Below are positions 55,010-63,313 of a stretch of DNA of 64,000 nt, piece after piece. Numbering within the stretch: position 1 is the stretch's first letter; each line of letters starts with the position of its first letter. Origin of the DNA: Ignavibacteriales bacterium (GTDB lineage Bacteria > Bacteroidota > Ignavibacteria > Ignavibacteriales > Ignavibacteriaceae); NCBI GenBank assembly GCA_016700155.1, contig CP065001.1:3720001-3784000 (forward strand). The letters run 5' to 3'. The notes under the pieces are model-generated. The model made no database searches and had not been told where the DNA came from. It saw only the letters and a list, made by a program, of their open reading frames with translations. A program made the translations under genes and the position numbers.

Positions 55010-55684
55010 TTATTTACGATCTAATATCAAAACAAATTCACCTTTAAGGTTTTCTTTCTCAGCAATACTCAATATTTGTTCTGCCGTTCCGCGGTAAAAC
55101 TTTTCATTTGGTTTTGTTAATTCGAATGCAAGCACGCAATGTGTGCCTGTGCCAATGATCTTAACCATATCAGAAAGCAATTGCTTTAACCTGTAGGGAG
55201 TTTCCATAAGCACAATTGTTTCGTTTCTTTTTTTCAAATGGAATAACTGGTTTCGTCTTTCTTCTTTTTTGGGTGAAAGCCATCCGTAATAGTAAAATTT
55301 TTCGAAGTCTAATCCCGAGCCTGTAAGTGCGGCAAGAAGTGAACTTGCACCGGGAACCGGTACGACATCTACTTTATAACCAATACATAAATCAACAAGT
55401 AAATGACCGGGGTCTGAGAACAATGGTGTTCCGCAATCTGAAATTAATGCAGCGGATTTTCCCTCCGATAATTTTTGAATAATCTCTTCGGCGGTTTCTT
55501 TTTCATTGTGCTCGTTAAGTGAAATTAATTCATTTTCAATTTTGTAGTGAGAAAGAAATCTTCTCGCTTCTTTGTACTCTTCACAAATTATAAAATCGCA
55601 TTCTTTAAGAACACGAAGTGCGCGTAGAGTAATGTCCTCATAATTTCCAATCGGTGTTGATACGAGATAAAGTTTTCCATTCAT
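55010..55684 (-). CDS. rsmI: 16S rRNA (cytidine-1402-2'-O)-methyltransferase RsmI
   Basis: The 224-residue protein starts with the SAM/tetrapyrrole-methylase pattern YLVSTPIGNYEDITLRALRV and has SDCGTPLFSDPGHLLVD, matching RsmI. It ends shortly after GEFVLILDRK, without the C-terminal extension of some homologues. It modifies C1402 of 16S rRNA near the decoding site with SAM. It is cytoplasmic and divergent from the membrane-protein gene next to it. Confidence 0.93.
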   Translation of the reverse strand: MNGKLYLVSTPIGNYEDITLRALRVLKECDFIICEEYKEARRFLSHYKIENELISLNEHNEKETAEEIIQKLSEGKSAALISDCGTPLFSDPGHLLVDLCIGYKVDVVPVPGASSLLAALTGSGLDFEKFYYYGWLSPKKEERRNQLFHLKKRNETIVLMETPYRLKQLLSDMVKIIGTGTHCVLAFELTKPNEKFYRGTAEQILSIAEKENLKGEFVLILDRK

Positions 55685-55791
55685 AGTTCAAAAATAGTGA
55701 AATGATTAATCATTATTGGGGTATTATTATTTATAGTATTCCTCTCATTTTCTTATTAAGTTTGAAAAGCTTTTTTATAATACCGGAGTTT

Positions 55792-56631
55792 ATGAAAAGA
55801 ACTGTTCTGTTTTGGATTATTGCTGTTGTCATCACGCTTGCCGGAGTTTATTATCAGCGAACTACCGGTCCTACTTATCCTCTTTCCGGTAAAATTAATT
55901 TTAGTAATGAAGAAATCAATTACCGCTTTGAGCGCAGCCACAGCACCTCATCTGATTGTCCCGTTGAAATAAAATTTAACAACAATATGATCGGCGGGAA
56001 GCTGTTATGGAAAAGATTTAAGACTAATGATGAGTTTACAGAAGTAAATATGATATACAAAGAAGGTAAACTTCAGGCATTGCTTCCCAAACAGCCATCG
56101 GCGGGAAAGTTAGAATACTTCATTCAACTAAGTGAAGGTGAAGACGAAATTCAGATTCCAAAAGACGAGCATATAGTTATAAGATTTAAAGATGATGTTC
56201 CGATGTTCATTTTAATTCCACACATAATAGCGATGTTCGGAACAATGTTGTTATCAACAAGAACAGGTTTGGAGTTTTTTAATCCGCAGCCAAAATTAAA
56301 ACGACTTACATTCGTCACATTATTTTTCCTCATCATTGGCGGAATGATACTCGGACCAATAACACAATACTATGCGTTCGGAGCCTTCTGGACGGGCTTC
56401 CCATTCGGTACTGATCTGACAGATAACAAAACCCTTATCGCTTTGATAGGATGGGTTATTGCGTTTATTGCTTTGTATAAATCACAAAAACCTGAACGCT
56501 GGACTTTTGCAGCATCAATTTTACTGCTTGTTGTTTATCTTATCCCGCATAGCATGTTTGGTTCAGAACTTGATTACAATAAACTTGACCAGAAAAAAAC
56601 TGAAACTGAAAACATTAATCAACTTAACTAA
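55792..56631 (+). CDS. Integral membrane protein, unknown
   Basis: The chosen start (55792) has GGAG four bases upstream and gives 279 residues, MKRTVLFWIIAVVITLAGVY, with an N-terminal anchor. A longer frame from 55702 adds a hydrophobic stretch but its start would be only 17 bases from the divergent rsmI start. After the anchor comes a periplasmic beta-rich region (about 25-150), then four hydrophobic helices (FILIPHIIAMFGTMLL, FVTLFFLIIGGMILG, LIALIGWVIAFIAL, FAASILLLVVYLI). Family not recognised. It lies 23 bases before the OPT transporter, in the same transcript. Confidence 0.65.
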   Translation: MKRTVLFWIIAVVITLAGVYYQRTTGPTYPLSGKINFSNEEINYRFERSHSTSSDCPVEIKFNNNMIGGKLLWKRFKTNDEFTEVNMIYKEGKLQALLPKQPSAGKLEYFIQLSEGEDEIQIPKDEHIVIRFKDDVPMFILIPHIIAMFGTMLLSTRTGLEFFNPQPKLKRLTFVTLFFLIIGGMILGPITQYYAFGAFWTGFPFGTDLTDNKTLIALIGWVIAFIALYKSQKPERWTFAASILLLVVYLIPHSMFGSELDYNKLDQKKTETENINQLN

Positions 56632-56654
56632 AATAATTTCTGAAGGAATAAAGT

Positions 56655-58646
56655 ATGAGTCATGACCATACCCCGAATGCAAGCTCAACAGGGCTTCCTT
56701 CCAATGCGTACACTGAATTAAAGCCGGGTGAAGAATATCTTCCAATAATGCCAGCAGCACAAACACCACGCGAGATAACACCATACTCCGTTATTTTCGG
56801 TTTACTAATGGCATCATTATTTTCTGCCGCCGCTGCATATCTTGGATTAAAAATCGGACAGGTATTTGAAGCAGCTATACCAATTGCAATAATTGCTGTA
56901 GGTGTTTCAACGTTGTTAAAGATAAAAGGCTCACTTGGTCAGAATATAATTATACAATCTATCGGACAAAGCTCGGGTTTGATTGTCGCAGGAGCGATCT
57001 TTACAATTCCCGCTTTATATATACTTAACCTTAATGTGCACTTCTACCAGATATTTCTTGCGTCCGCATTCGGAGGAATACTGGGAATATTATTTTTGAT
57101 CCCCTTCAGAAAATATTTTGTTTCAGAGATGCATGGAAAATTTCCTTTCCCTGAAGCAACAGCTACAACAGAAATTTTAGTCGCCGGTGAAAAGGGCGGC
57201 AAGCAGGCTCTTGTACTTGTTGTAAGCGGACTAATCGGCGGCGTTTATGATTTTATAATTGCAACATTTGGTTGGTGGAGTGAAACTTTCACAACACGTG
57301 TTGTTGGTGTCGGTGAAATGCTTGCAGACAAATTCAAACTTGTTTTCAGGTTGAATGTCGGCGCAGCTGTAATGGGGCTTGGTTACATAGTAGGTTTAAA
57401 ATACTCGGCAATCATAGCCGCAGGTTCATTCCTATCATGGTATTTACTTGTGCCTGTTGTATCATATATCGGGGCAGGATTAACAGAACCATTTGGAACA
57501 GGTGCGACAAAAATAATCTCAGCAATGAGTGCCGAAGAAATTTTCAGGCAGTATGTACGTCATGTTGGTATCGGCGGTATTGCCATGGCAGGAATAATCG
57601 GAATTATCCGTTCATCAAAAATTATTAAATCTGCTTTGTCATTGGGCTTTAAAGAAATTTTTGAAAAGAAAACCGGATTGGAAGGCGGCATTCGCACGCA
57701 AAAAGATGTATCAATGAAAGTGATAATGATTGGCATTATCGTTAGCGCTATTTTATTATTTGTATTCTTCCATCTTGGTGTTGTTGATAATCTTGGCTGG
57801 GCTATTACCGGTTTATTAATCGTACTTATCATTTCATTTTTGTTTACAACAGTCGCAGCAAACGCAATCGCTATTGTCGGTACAAACCCAGTGAGCGGTA
57901 TGACATTGATGACATTAATTTTATCATCTATAATTTTAACATCTGTTGGATTAAAAGGTGAAGAAGGAATGATTGCCGCATTAATAATAGGCGGTGTTGT
58001 TTGTACAGCATTATCAATGGCTGGCGGATTTATTACTGACCTAAAAGTTGGTTACTGGCTTGGTTCAACTCCCAAACACCAGGAACAATGGAAATTTCTT
58101 GGTGTGCTTGTTTCTGCAGCAACCGTTGGTTTTGTTATAATGATTTTAAATGAAACTTATGGTTTCACTGGTGAAGGAGCGCTTGTTGCACCGCAGGCAA
58201 ATGCAATGGCAGCAGTTATACAACCATTGATGGACCAGCAGCCGGCACCCTGGGCATTATACATCGTCGGTGCAATCCTGGCTCTTGTATTAACAATGAT
58301 AAAAGTCCCTGCTCTCGCCTTCGCACTTGGTATGTATATTCCTCTTGAACTTAACACTCCTTTATTAGTTGGTGGATTGATAGCGCACTTCGTTTCGACT
58401 AGAAGCAAAGATGAAAAAGTAAATAATGCAAGAAGAGAACGAGGAACATTAATAGCTTCAGGATTTATTGCCGGTGGTGCGTTGATGGGTGTACTCAGTG
58501 CATTCTTGCGTTACCTGGATTATAACTGGGTTGACCCTGTTTGGGTTGAATCACATTCAGCAGAACTTATCGGTTTAATTATGTTCGCTTTACTTTGTGC
58601 TTATATGATATGGGATTCGTTGAGAGGTAAACCGGATACGGAATAA
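56655..58646 (+). CDS. OPT-family oligopeptide transporter
   Basis: The 663-residue protein has about 16 membrane helices and OPT-family motifs: ITPYSVIFGLLMASLFSAAA near the start, GKFPFPEATATTEIL, NVGAAVMGLGYIVGLKYSAI and NTPLLVGGLIAHFVS near the end. OPT transporters import oligopeptides or metal-siderophore complexes by proton symport. It follows a small membrane protein gene by 23 bases, which suggests that protein may assist it (inference). A strong terminator follows. Confidence 0.92.
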   Translation: MSHDHTPNASSTGLPSNAYTELKPGEEYLPIMPAAQTPREITPYSVIFGLLMASLFSAAAAYLGLKIGQVFEAAIPIAIIAVGVSTLLKIKGSLGQNIIIQSIGQSSGLIVAGAIFTIPALYILNLNVHFYQIFLASAFGGILGILFLIPFRKYFVSEMHGKFPFPEATATTEILVAGEKGGKQALVLVVSGLIGGVYDFIIATFGWWSETFTTRVVGVGEMLADKFKLVFRLNVGAAVMGLGYIVGLKYSAIIAAGSFLSWYLLVPVVSYIGAGLTEPFGTGATKIISAMSAEEIFRQYVRHVGIGGIAMAGIIGIIRSSKIIKSALSLGFKEIFEKKTGLEGGIRTQKDVSMKVIMIGIIVSAILLFVFFHLGVVDNLGWAITGLLIVLIISFLFTTVAANAIAIVGTNPVSGMTLMTLILSSIILTSVGLKGEEGMIAALIIGGVVCTALSMAGGFITDLKVGYWLGSTPKHQEQWKFLGVLVSAATVGFVIMILNETYGFTGEGALVAPQANAMAAVIQPLMDQQPAPWALYIVGAILALVLTMIKVPALAFALGMYIPLELNTPLLVGGLIAHFVSTRSKDEKVNNARRERGTLIASGFIAGGALMGVLSAFLRYLDYNWVDPVWVESHSAELIGLIMFALLCAYMIWDSLRGKPDTE

Positions 58647-58656
58647 GTTGTTTTTA

Positions 58657-58703
58657 GTGCTCTTTGTGGTGACAATATTTAACCACAAAGAGCACAAAGT
58701 TTT
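58657..58703 (+). terminator. Long inverted-repeat terminator after the OPT gene
   Basis: The perfect 14-bp arms (GTGCTCTTTGTGGT / ACCACAAAGAGCAC) enclose an 11-base loop, then AAAGTTTTT. It lies 11 bases after the OPT stop and just before the end of the convergent iorB gene. The ACCACAAAGAGCAC string looks like a dispersed-repeat type sequence. Confidence 0.8.
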
Positions 58704-58725
58704 TGTTGAAAAAATTATTTTTTGA

Positions 58726-59316
58726 TCAAGAAACTCCCTTATGTTCCAGAGCAAATTCTCTTCCTGCCTTCAAAGCATCGATATTTAACTGAACAACCTT
58801 CTCACCTTTTCTTCCGAATATTTTTTGTATTCCGATTTCAAGTGATTCATAAGGAATATCAATAAACGGAGAAGCAGCGCCAAGCATTACAATGTTCGAT
58901 GAACGGGGCGATTTTACGTGTCTTGCAATTTCATCTGCATTTATTGCAATATGCTGAGGAAGCTTTTCAATTTCTGCAAGTATGTCTTTCATTTCAGGAT
59001 AGTCAGGAATATTTATGAATGGAGTTGTATTCGTTACAAGCCATCCATTCTCCGAAAGCCATGGCAGGTAGCGAAGTGATTCCATCGGTTCAACAGAAAT
59101 TATTATATCTGCTCTTCCCTCGGGAATTAAGTCACTCGCAATTTCTTTTTCAGAAATTCTAAGATGTGATTGTACAGCACCGCCGCGCTGACTCATACCG
59201 TGAACTTCAGCTTGTTTTAGATATAGTTGATTTTCAAGTGCAGCCATTCCTATTGTTGCCGCAATTGAAAGTATCCCTTGTCCGCCAACCCCCGATAGTA
59301 TTATGTCTGATTTCAT
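58726..59316 (-). CDS. iorB: Indolepyruvate oxidoreductase, beta subunit
   Basis: The chosen start (59316) gives 196 residues, MKSDIILSGVGGQGILSIAA; a longer frame to 59346 would run into a palindromic element and is rejected. The family motifs are SGVGGQGI and HGMSQRGGAVQSHLRI, as in the gamma/beta part of pyruvate:ferredoxin-type oxidoreductases, and MLGAASPFIDIP. With the alpha subunit it oxidises aryl-pyruvates to aryl-acetyl-CoA. It lies 72 bases after iorA. Confidence 0.9.
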   Translation of the reverse strand: MKSDIILSGVGGQGILSIAATIGMAALENQLYLKQAEVHGMSQRGGAVQSHLRISEKEIASDLIPEGRADIIISVEPMESLRYLPWLSENGWLVTNTTPFINIPDYPEMKDILAEIEKLPQHIAINADEIARHVKSPRSSNIVMLGAASPFIDIPYESLEIGIQKIFGRKGEKVVQLNIDALKAGREFALEHKGVS

Positions 59317-59344
59317 ATTAAGTCCTGTAATAACTTCGAATGTC

Positions 59345-59365
59345 ATCCTGAACCTGGTTCAGGAT
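59345..59365. repeat. 21-bp palindrome between iorA and iorB
   Basis: ATCCTGAACC and GGTTCAGGAT are exact inverted 10-mers around one central T. The repeat-like string GTCATCCTGAACCTGGTTC is reminiscent of dispersed repeats in related genomes. It lies between two genes of one pathway, so it would fold in the shared transcript. Confidence 0.65.
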
Positions 59366-59388
59366 CTATACTTTAAGAAATATATGAA

Positions 59389-61008
59389 TTATTTAACAGT
59401 CTCTTCTACTTTTATCTTATTCTCTTTCTTACTTCTGCTAACAGTCTGAATACATTCTCTTCGCGGAATAATAACAGATACACCATCATAGAGCATTTCT
59501 TCTCTTAGCACTTTTACCATTTCATCATGATGTTTTGGCAAAGGAGTAAGCGTTCTTACGTGCTCAGGTTTTACACCAAGCCCTATACATATTTCTTCAA
59601 GTCTTCCTGTTGCGTGTGATGCCTGTCCCCCGGTCATTCCGGTTGTGGAATTATCAGAGATAATAACAGTCATAGGAGTGTTTTCGATTACGGCATCAAG
59701 CAGTGCAGTCATACCGCTGTGTGTAAAGGTTGAATCACCTATAACTGCAACAGATGGACGAACGCCCGCATCAGCAGCACCTTTAGCCATTGTAATTGAT
59801 GCACCCATATCAACACATGAATTAATTGAATTCCATGGCGGAAGTGCGCCTAGTGTATAACATCCAATATCAGAAAAAACTTTTTGCTTGCCGAAGTCTT
59901 TCATCGTTTCATTTAGCGCTGAATAAATGTCTCTATGACTGCATCCGGCGCAAAGTTCCGGTGGTCTGTTTGCAACAATAGATGGAACTTTCATTCCTGT
60001 TTTAACCGGCATACCTAAAGCCTTTGCAACTATGTCGGGATTTAATTCACCATCTCTCGGAATAGTTCCATCCAGTCTTCCACTGATCTTGTTATCCTTT
60101 GGTAAAAATCCTTTTAACATTTCCTCAACAAGCGGGTAACCATCTTCAAGAACCAGGACACGTTCACATTCATTCACAATCTTTTCTACTTTAGAAAAAG
60201 GAAGCGGATACTGACTAAGTTGAAGAACAGGGTTACGTGGTTTTCTGTCAGGATAATTTTCTTTGAGATAGTTATATGCAATTCCGCATGCAATTATGCC
60301 AAGTGATTTATCGCGCCCGGGGTAATAGGCATTGTAGTTAGATCGTTCAGATTCCTGTTCCAACATTGACTGAACAGATAACAATCCTTTATACCTTTTT
60401 CGGGCATTTGATGGCAGCAATACAAACTGAATAGGGTCCTGAGGGTATGTTAATTTATTCTGATCTTTAACCGGTCTTGTTTCAACACCAGAACGGGAAT
60501 GTGAAAGACGGGTTGTCAATCTTATCATAACAGGAATTTTATATTTTTCAGAAAGTTCAAAACCTTCGTAAGCCATATCATAACATTCCTGCTGATTGGA
60601 TGGCTCAAGAATAGGTATCATTGCAAACTTACCAAAGAAGCGTGAATCCTGTTCATTCTGTGATGAATGCATTGAAGGGTCGTCTGCAACCGCGACAATT
60701 AGTCCGCCGTTTACTCCTGTTATTGCCGAGTTGATAAAAGCATCAGCGGCAACATTTAAACCGACATGTTTCATACAAACCATTGTGCGTTTACCTGCAT
60801 AACTCATCCCAAGTGCGGCTTCCATTGCAGTCTTTTCATTTGCAGACCATTGGCTGTGAATTTTTCTTTCATCCGCAAAACTGCTGTGTTGAACATATTC
60901 TGTAATTTCAGTTGAAGGTGTTCCCGGGTAAGCATAGATGCCTGACATTCCCCCGTCGATTGCCCCCTGTGCTATGGCTTCAGCGCCGAGCAATAAAAGT
61001 TTATCCAT
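59389..61008 (-). CDS. iorA: Indolepyruvate oxidoreductase, alpha subunit, without ferredoxin domain
   Basis: The 539-residue TPP enzyme has a pyrimidine-binding N-terminal domain (EAIAQGAIDGGMSGIYAYPG), a central domain and a TPP-binding domain with ELCAGCSHRDIYSAL and GDSTFTHSGMTALLD, NSTTGMTGGQ. It ends SVIIPRRECIQTVSR plus a short Lys-rich tail. Typical IorA proteins are about 600 residues and continue with two 4Fe-4S clusters (CxxCxxC); none is present here. A different electron acceptor, or a separate ferredoxin, is implied. It oxidatively decarboxylates aryl-pyruvates from aromatic amino acids. Confidence 0.88.
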   Translation of the reverse strand: MDKLLLLGAEAIAQGAIDGGMSGIYAYPGTPSTEITEYVQHSSFADERKIHSQWSANEKTAMEAALGMSYAGKRTMVCMKHVGLNVAADAFINSAITGVNGGLIVAVADDPSMHSSQNEQDSRFFGKFAMIPILEPSNQQECYDMAYEGFELSEKYKIPVMIRLTTRLSHSRSGVETRPVKDQNKLTYPQDPIQFVLLPSNARKRYKGLLSVQSMLEQESERSNYNAYYPGRDKSLGIIACGIAYNYLKENYPDRKPRNPVLQLSQYPLPFSKVEKIVNECERVLVLEDGYPLVEEMLKGFLPKDNKISGRLDGTIPRDGELNPDIVAKALGMPVKTGMKVPSIVANRPPELCAGCSHRDIYSALNETMKDFGKQKVFSDIGCYTLGALPPWNSINSCVDMGASITMAKGAADAGVRPSVAVIGDSTFTHSGMTALLDAVIENTPMTVIISDNSTTGMTGGQASHATGRLEEICIGLGVKPEHVRTLTPLPKHHDEMVKVLREEMLYDGVSVIIPRRECIQTVSRSKKENKIKVEETVK

Positions 61009-61094
61009 AATCCTCTCCTCTTTTTACGCTGAGAAAGTTTTTTATTCTCTTATTCAAAAATAACTAATGCCGGTTTGAGATAGAAGTTAAATCG

Positions 61095-62042
61095 TTATTG
61101 AAGTATTGACAGTCTATCTGAAATAAGAGATTTGTAATCATCTTTCATTTCATCCTTCAGGAAACTTATGTCGATAACATCATCGAATTTTTTTTGAGTC
61201 TTAAATAATTTCGAAAAAGTATTATCTCTGACCTTTTCTACAATACCAAGATTATCTGCAAATTTTTCAAAATCTTTTCTTCTTAGATTATTTTTTTTAC
61301 CATTTAAAGTTAATGCGAGCTCTTCTTTATCCTTAGGCATTAATAGTTTTACAGCCAGCAAATCATACGCAGGAGAAAATTCTGTTTCTCCATCTTCATT
61401 TCTTAGTAAGGAAAAGTTTTTCAAATGCATATCTGAATTACCTGTTACAAAACAAAAAAGTGTGAGTTCAAAAAATCTTATCACATCATTTCCGGCAAAG
61501 TCAGAATACTTCAGAATAGCTTTACCAATTTTTTCCATTGAGCCTGAATATTTTCGCTCAGTTAATACTTCAGTTATTTGAGCCATATCTTCAAGATGCA
61601 GTTTCACTGATTTACGTCTGTCAAATCTTTTTGTGATATAACCAAGTTCGCCTGACTTCATGCGAATTAAAGAATGGTGTGCTGTTTTAATTCCAAACAA
61701 AGCCGCAAGATGCATTGTTAAATCTTCATTCTCGGGCATATCAGGGAACCGATTATAAGGCGGTTTGAAAATATAGTTCCCCCAAAGTCCGACAATTGTC
61801 AATCTGTTATTTCCTTTTTTTTCTTTCGATAATTCAAGTGAAAGTTTAGGTTGCACACCCGTTACAGAATTCTGTCTGCCTAATACTTTTAATGCAAGGT
61901 TTTCAATTTCATCTAAGGAAAAATCCAATTGCGGCGGAGTATCTACTCCAAAAAAATACTTACTACATTGTAAATGAAAATCTATCTCTTCGGTTTTTAG
62001 CGGCATGTAACAGAACAGACATTTTTTGTTCATATCATTCAT
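61095..62042 (-). CDS. HipT-like serine/threonine kinase toxin of a split HipA system
   Basis: This is the kinase part of a HipA split over two genes. From the ATG at 62042 (8-base overlap with hipS) it has 315 residues; an ATG at 62033 is also possible. An N-terminal zinc-ribbon-like segment has C8, C11, H23 and C26. The Gly-rich loop SVTGVQPK is at 59-66 (S59 and T61 are candidate autophosphorylation sites), the ATP lysine is K93 in IFKP, the catalytic loop NSDMHLKN has D204 and N209, and YDLL holds the metal-binding D227. HipT-type kinases inhibit aminoacyl-tRNA synthetases such as TrpS in E. coli; the target here is unknown. Confidence 0.88.
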   Translation of the reverse strand: MNDMNKKCLFCYMPLKTEEIDFHLQCSKYFFGVDTPPQLDFSLDEIENLALKVLGRQNSVTGVQPKLSLELSKEKKGNNRLTIVGLWGNYIFKPPYNRFPDMPENEDLTMHLAALFGIKTAHHSLIRMKSGELGYITKRFDRRKSVKLHLEDMAQITEVLTERKYSGSMEKIGKAILKYSDFAGNDVIRFFELTLFCFVTGNSDMHLKNFSLLRNEDGETEFSPAYDLLAVKLLMPKDKEELALTLNGKKNNLRRKDFEKFADNLGIVEKVRDNTFSKLFKTQKKFDDVIDISFLKDEMKDDYKSLISDRLSILQ

Positions 62043-62364
62043 CCCCAACCTCGAAAGGGATAACACTGACAGCACCTATACAATCTTTACAAAATGCCAG
62101 GAGTAAACTCATTCTGTCTCTTGGATTTATCTTCCAATTGCTCTCAGCTATATCAAGCAGCCAGCCTTCTGGAATTAATCCATCAAAAAAAGGGAACATC
62201 GTTTTACTGTTATAAGTTTCTTCGCGTAGTGGTAAAGAAAAACTAATTGCCTTTGATGAAGTTAAGTTTAGATATTCTTTATCATAACTAAACGAATATC
62301 CGTTCTCATCCTCCTGAATTATTCCGGCAAAAAAATCTTTATAAAAAACTTTTCCTTTTTTCAT
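62035..62364 (-). CDS. HipS-like N-subdomain of a split HipA
   Basis: The 109-residue protein corresponds to N-subdomain 1 of HipA: start KKGKVFYKDFFAGIIQEDE, the motif SFSLPLREETYNSKTMFPFF with DGLIPEGWLLDIA, and the end GAVSVIPFE. In single-protein HipA this is joined to the kinase. In HipBST systems the small HipS protein acts as the antitoxin. Here it overlaps the kinase gene by 8 bases and the hipB-like gene by 4 bases (ATGA type), so all three are coupled in translation. Confidence 0.88.
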   Translation of the reverse strand: MKKGKVFYKDFFAGIIQEDENGYSFSYDKEYLNLTSSKAISFSLPLREETYNSKTMFPFFDGLIPEGWLLDIAESNWKINPRDRMSLLLAFCKDCIGAVSVIPFEVGDE

Positions 62365-62573
62365 TCATCACCTTCATAATTTTTCCTGATAGGTCCAAGC
62401 TCATGTCCAAATAAAAACAAAACCTGGTTCACTTTATCCATTTGAAGCGTCTTTTTCCCCTGTTCAAGTTCACGAATAAATCTTAATCCTACCCCGGCTC
62501 GTTCTGCAAGTTGAGTTTGTGTGAACTTTAGTTTTTTCCTTTTTTCTTTTACAAATTTTGAAAGTTGATTCAT
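62361..62573 (-). CDS. HipB-like helix-turn-helix repressor
   Basis: The 70-residue protein is an XRE/HipB-type DNA-binding protein: LKFTQTQLAERAGVGLRFIR forms the HTH (about residues 16-35), followed by ELEQGKKTLQMDKVNQVL. It is the first gene of the hipB-hipS-hipT operon. Three TATACC-type operators lie directly upstream of its start, as expected for autoregulation. Confidence 0.88.
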   Translation of the reverse strand: MNQLSKFVKEKRKKLKFTQTQLAERAGVGLRFIRELEQGKKTLQMDKVNQVLFLFGHELGPIRKNYEGDE

Positions 62574-62576
62574 TTA

Positions 62577-62594
62577 TATACCTGTACGGGTGTA
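62577..62594. promoter_or_regulatory. HipB-like operator 1 (adjacent to hipB start)
   Basis: TATACCTGTACGGGTGTA is an imperfect palindrome of the form TATACC-N6-GGTATA, four bases upstream of the hipB ATG. It would block start-site access when bound. Confidence 0.65.
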
Positions 62595-62617
62595 ATAATT
62601 ATTTTCTTGCTCAAAAA

Positions 62618-62635
62618 TATACCCGAATAGGTATA
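62618..62635. promoter_or_regulatory. HipB-like operator 2 (perfect arms)
   Basis: TATACCCGAATAGGTATA has perfect 6-bp arms around CGAATA. It lies 41 bases from operator 1. The pattern is close to the TATCC-N8-GGATA operators of E. coli HipB. Confidence 0.75.
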
Positions 62636-62657
62636 AATGCAAGTAATATTTTAATTT

Positions 62658-62675
62658 TATACCCAAGCGGGCCAA
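62658..62675. promoter_or_regulatory. HipB-like operator 3 (partial match)
   Basis: TATACCCAAGCGGGCCAA keeps the left arm and GG of the right arm. It lies 40 bases from operator 2, so the three sites repeat at about four helical turns. Confidence 0.5.
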
Positions 62676-62710
62676 ATTCATATTTAGTGGTGATTGTGGG
62701 GAGAGGATAT

Positions 62711-63313
62711 TTATTCGATTTGAGAGATAATTTGAAAAATATTTTTCTCCAAATCATCTCCGTCTTTGAATTGCACGGCAATTATTCCAACCCGTTTTGC
62801 TGTTTCAACATTTTTGAAATTGTCATCGATGAACAAACACTCTTCTGCTTTTAGCCCAGTAGAGTTTAGAAAGTGTTGAAAAGTTATTTCTTCTTTTTTT
62901 GTTGAACCATATTCATAAGAATAAAACTGTTTTTGAAAAACAGAGAAGAAGTTATATTGTGAATGAATATATTCAATCCATTCAATGCCGTGATCTGATA
63001 AAAGATAAACAGGATATTTAGTGCTTAGTTCTTTAAGGAGAGAAATATTTTCATCATAAGTGAAATGAAAATTATTTCTTATGATCTCTTTGATAATTGG
63101 TTTTGAAATGTTCCAATTATTGAGAGTTATGATATTATCAAGGTATTTATCTTCAGAAATATTCTTGATAAAAAGTTCCCTAAGATTCGGTCCCCAGAAT
63201 GCTTTATCAATTATGTCAGCAGGTTGATCGATATGAGGAGTTAGTTTTTCACCAATACCAATAATGCCTTTTATAAGAACTTCTGATAAATCGAAAATAA
63301 TAGTCTTAATCAA
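62711..63313 (-). CDS. HAD-family hydrolase (subfamily IA)
   Basis: The 200-residue protein has motif I TIIFDLSEVLIKG (FDxxxVL), motif II near LLSDHG, Lys region STKKEEITF and motif IV ECLFIDDNFKNVETAKRVG. These place it in the HAD-IA group with an alpha-helical cap; the substrate is unknown. Motif I has Ser instead of the common Gly after the second position, but the catalytic Asp is kept. It overlaps the end of proS by 4 bases (ATGA), so the two are coupled. Confidence 0.85.
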   Translation of the reverse strand: MIKTIIFDLSEVLIKGIIGIGEKLTPHIDQPADIIDKAFWGPNLRELFIKNISEDKYLDNIITLNNWNISKPIIKEIIRNNFHFTYDENISLLKELSTKYPVYLLSDHGIEWIEYIHSQYNFFSVFQKQFYSYEYGSTKKEEITFQHFLNSTGLKAEECLFIDDNFKNVETAKRVGIIAVQFKDGDDLEKNIFQIISQIE

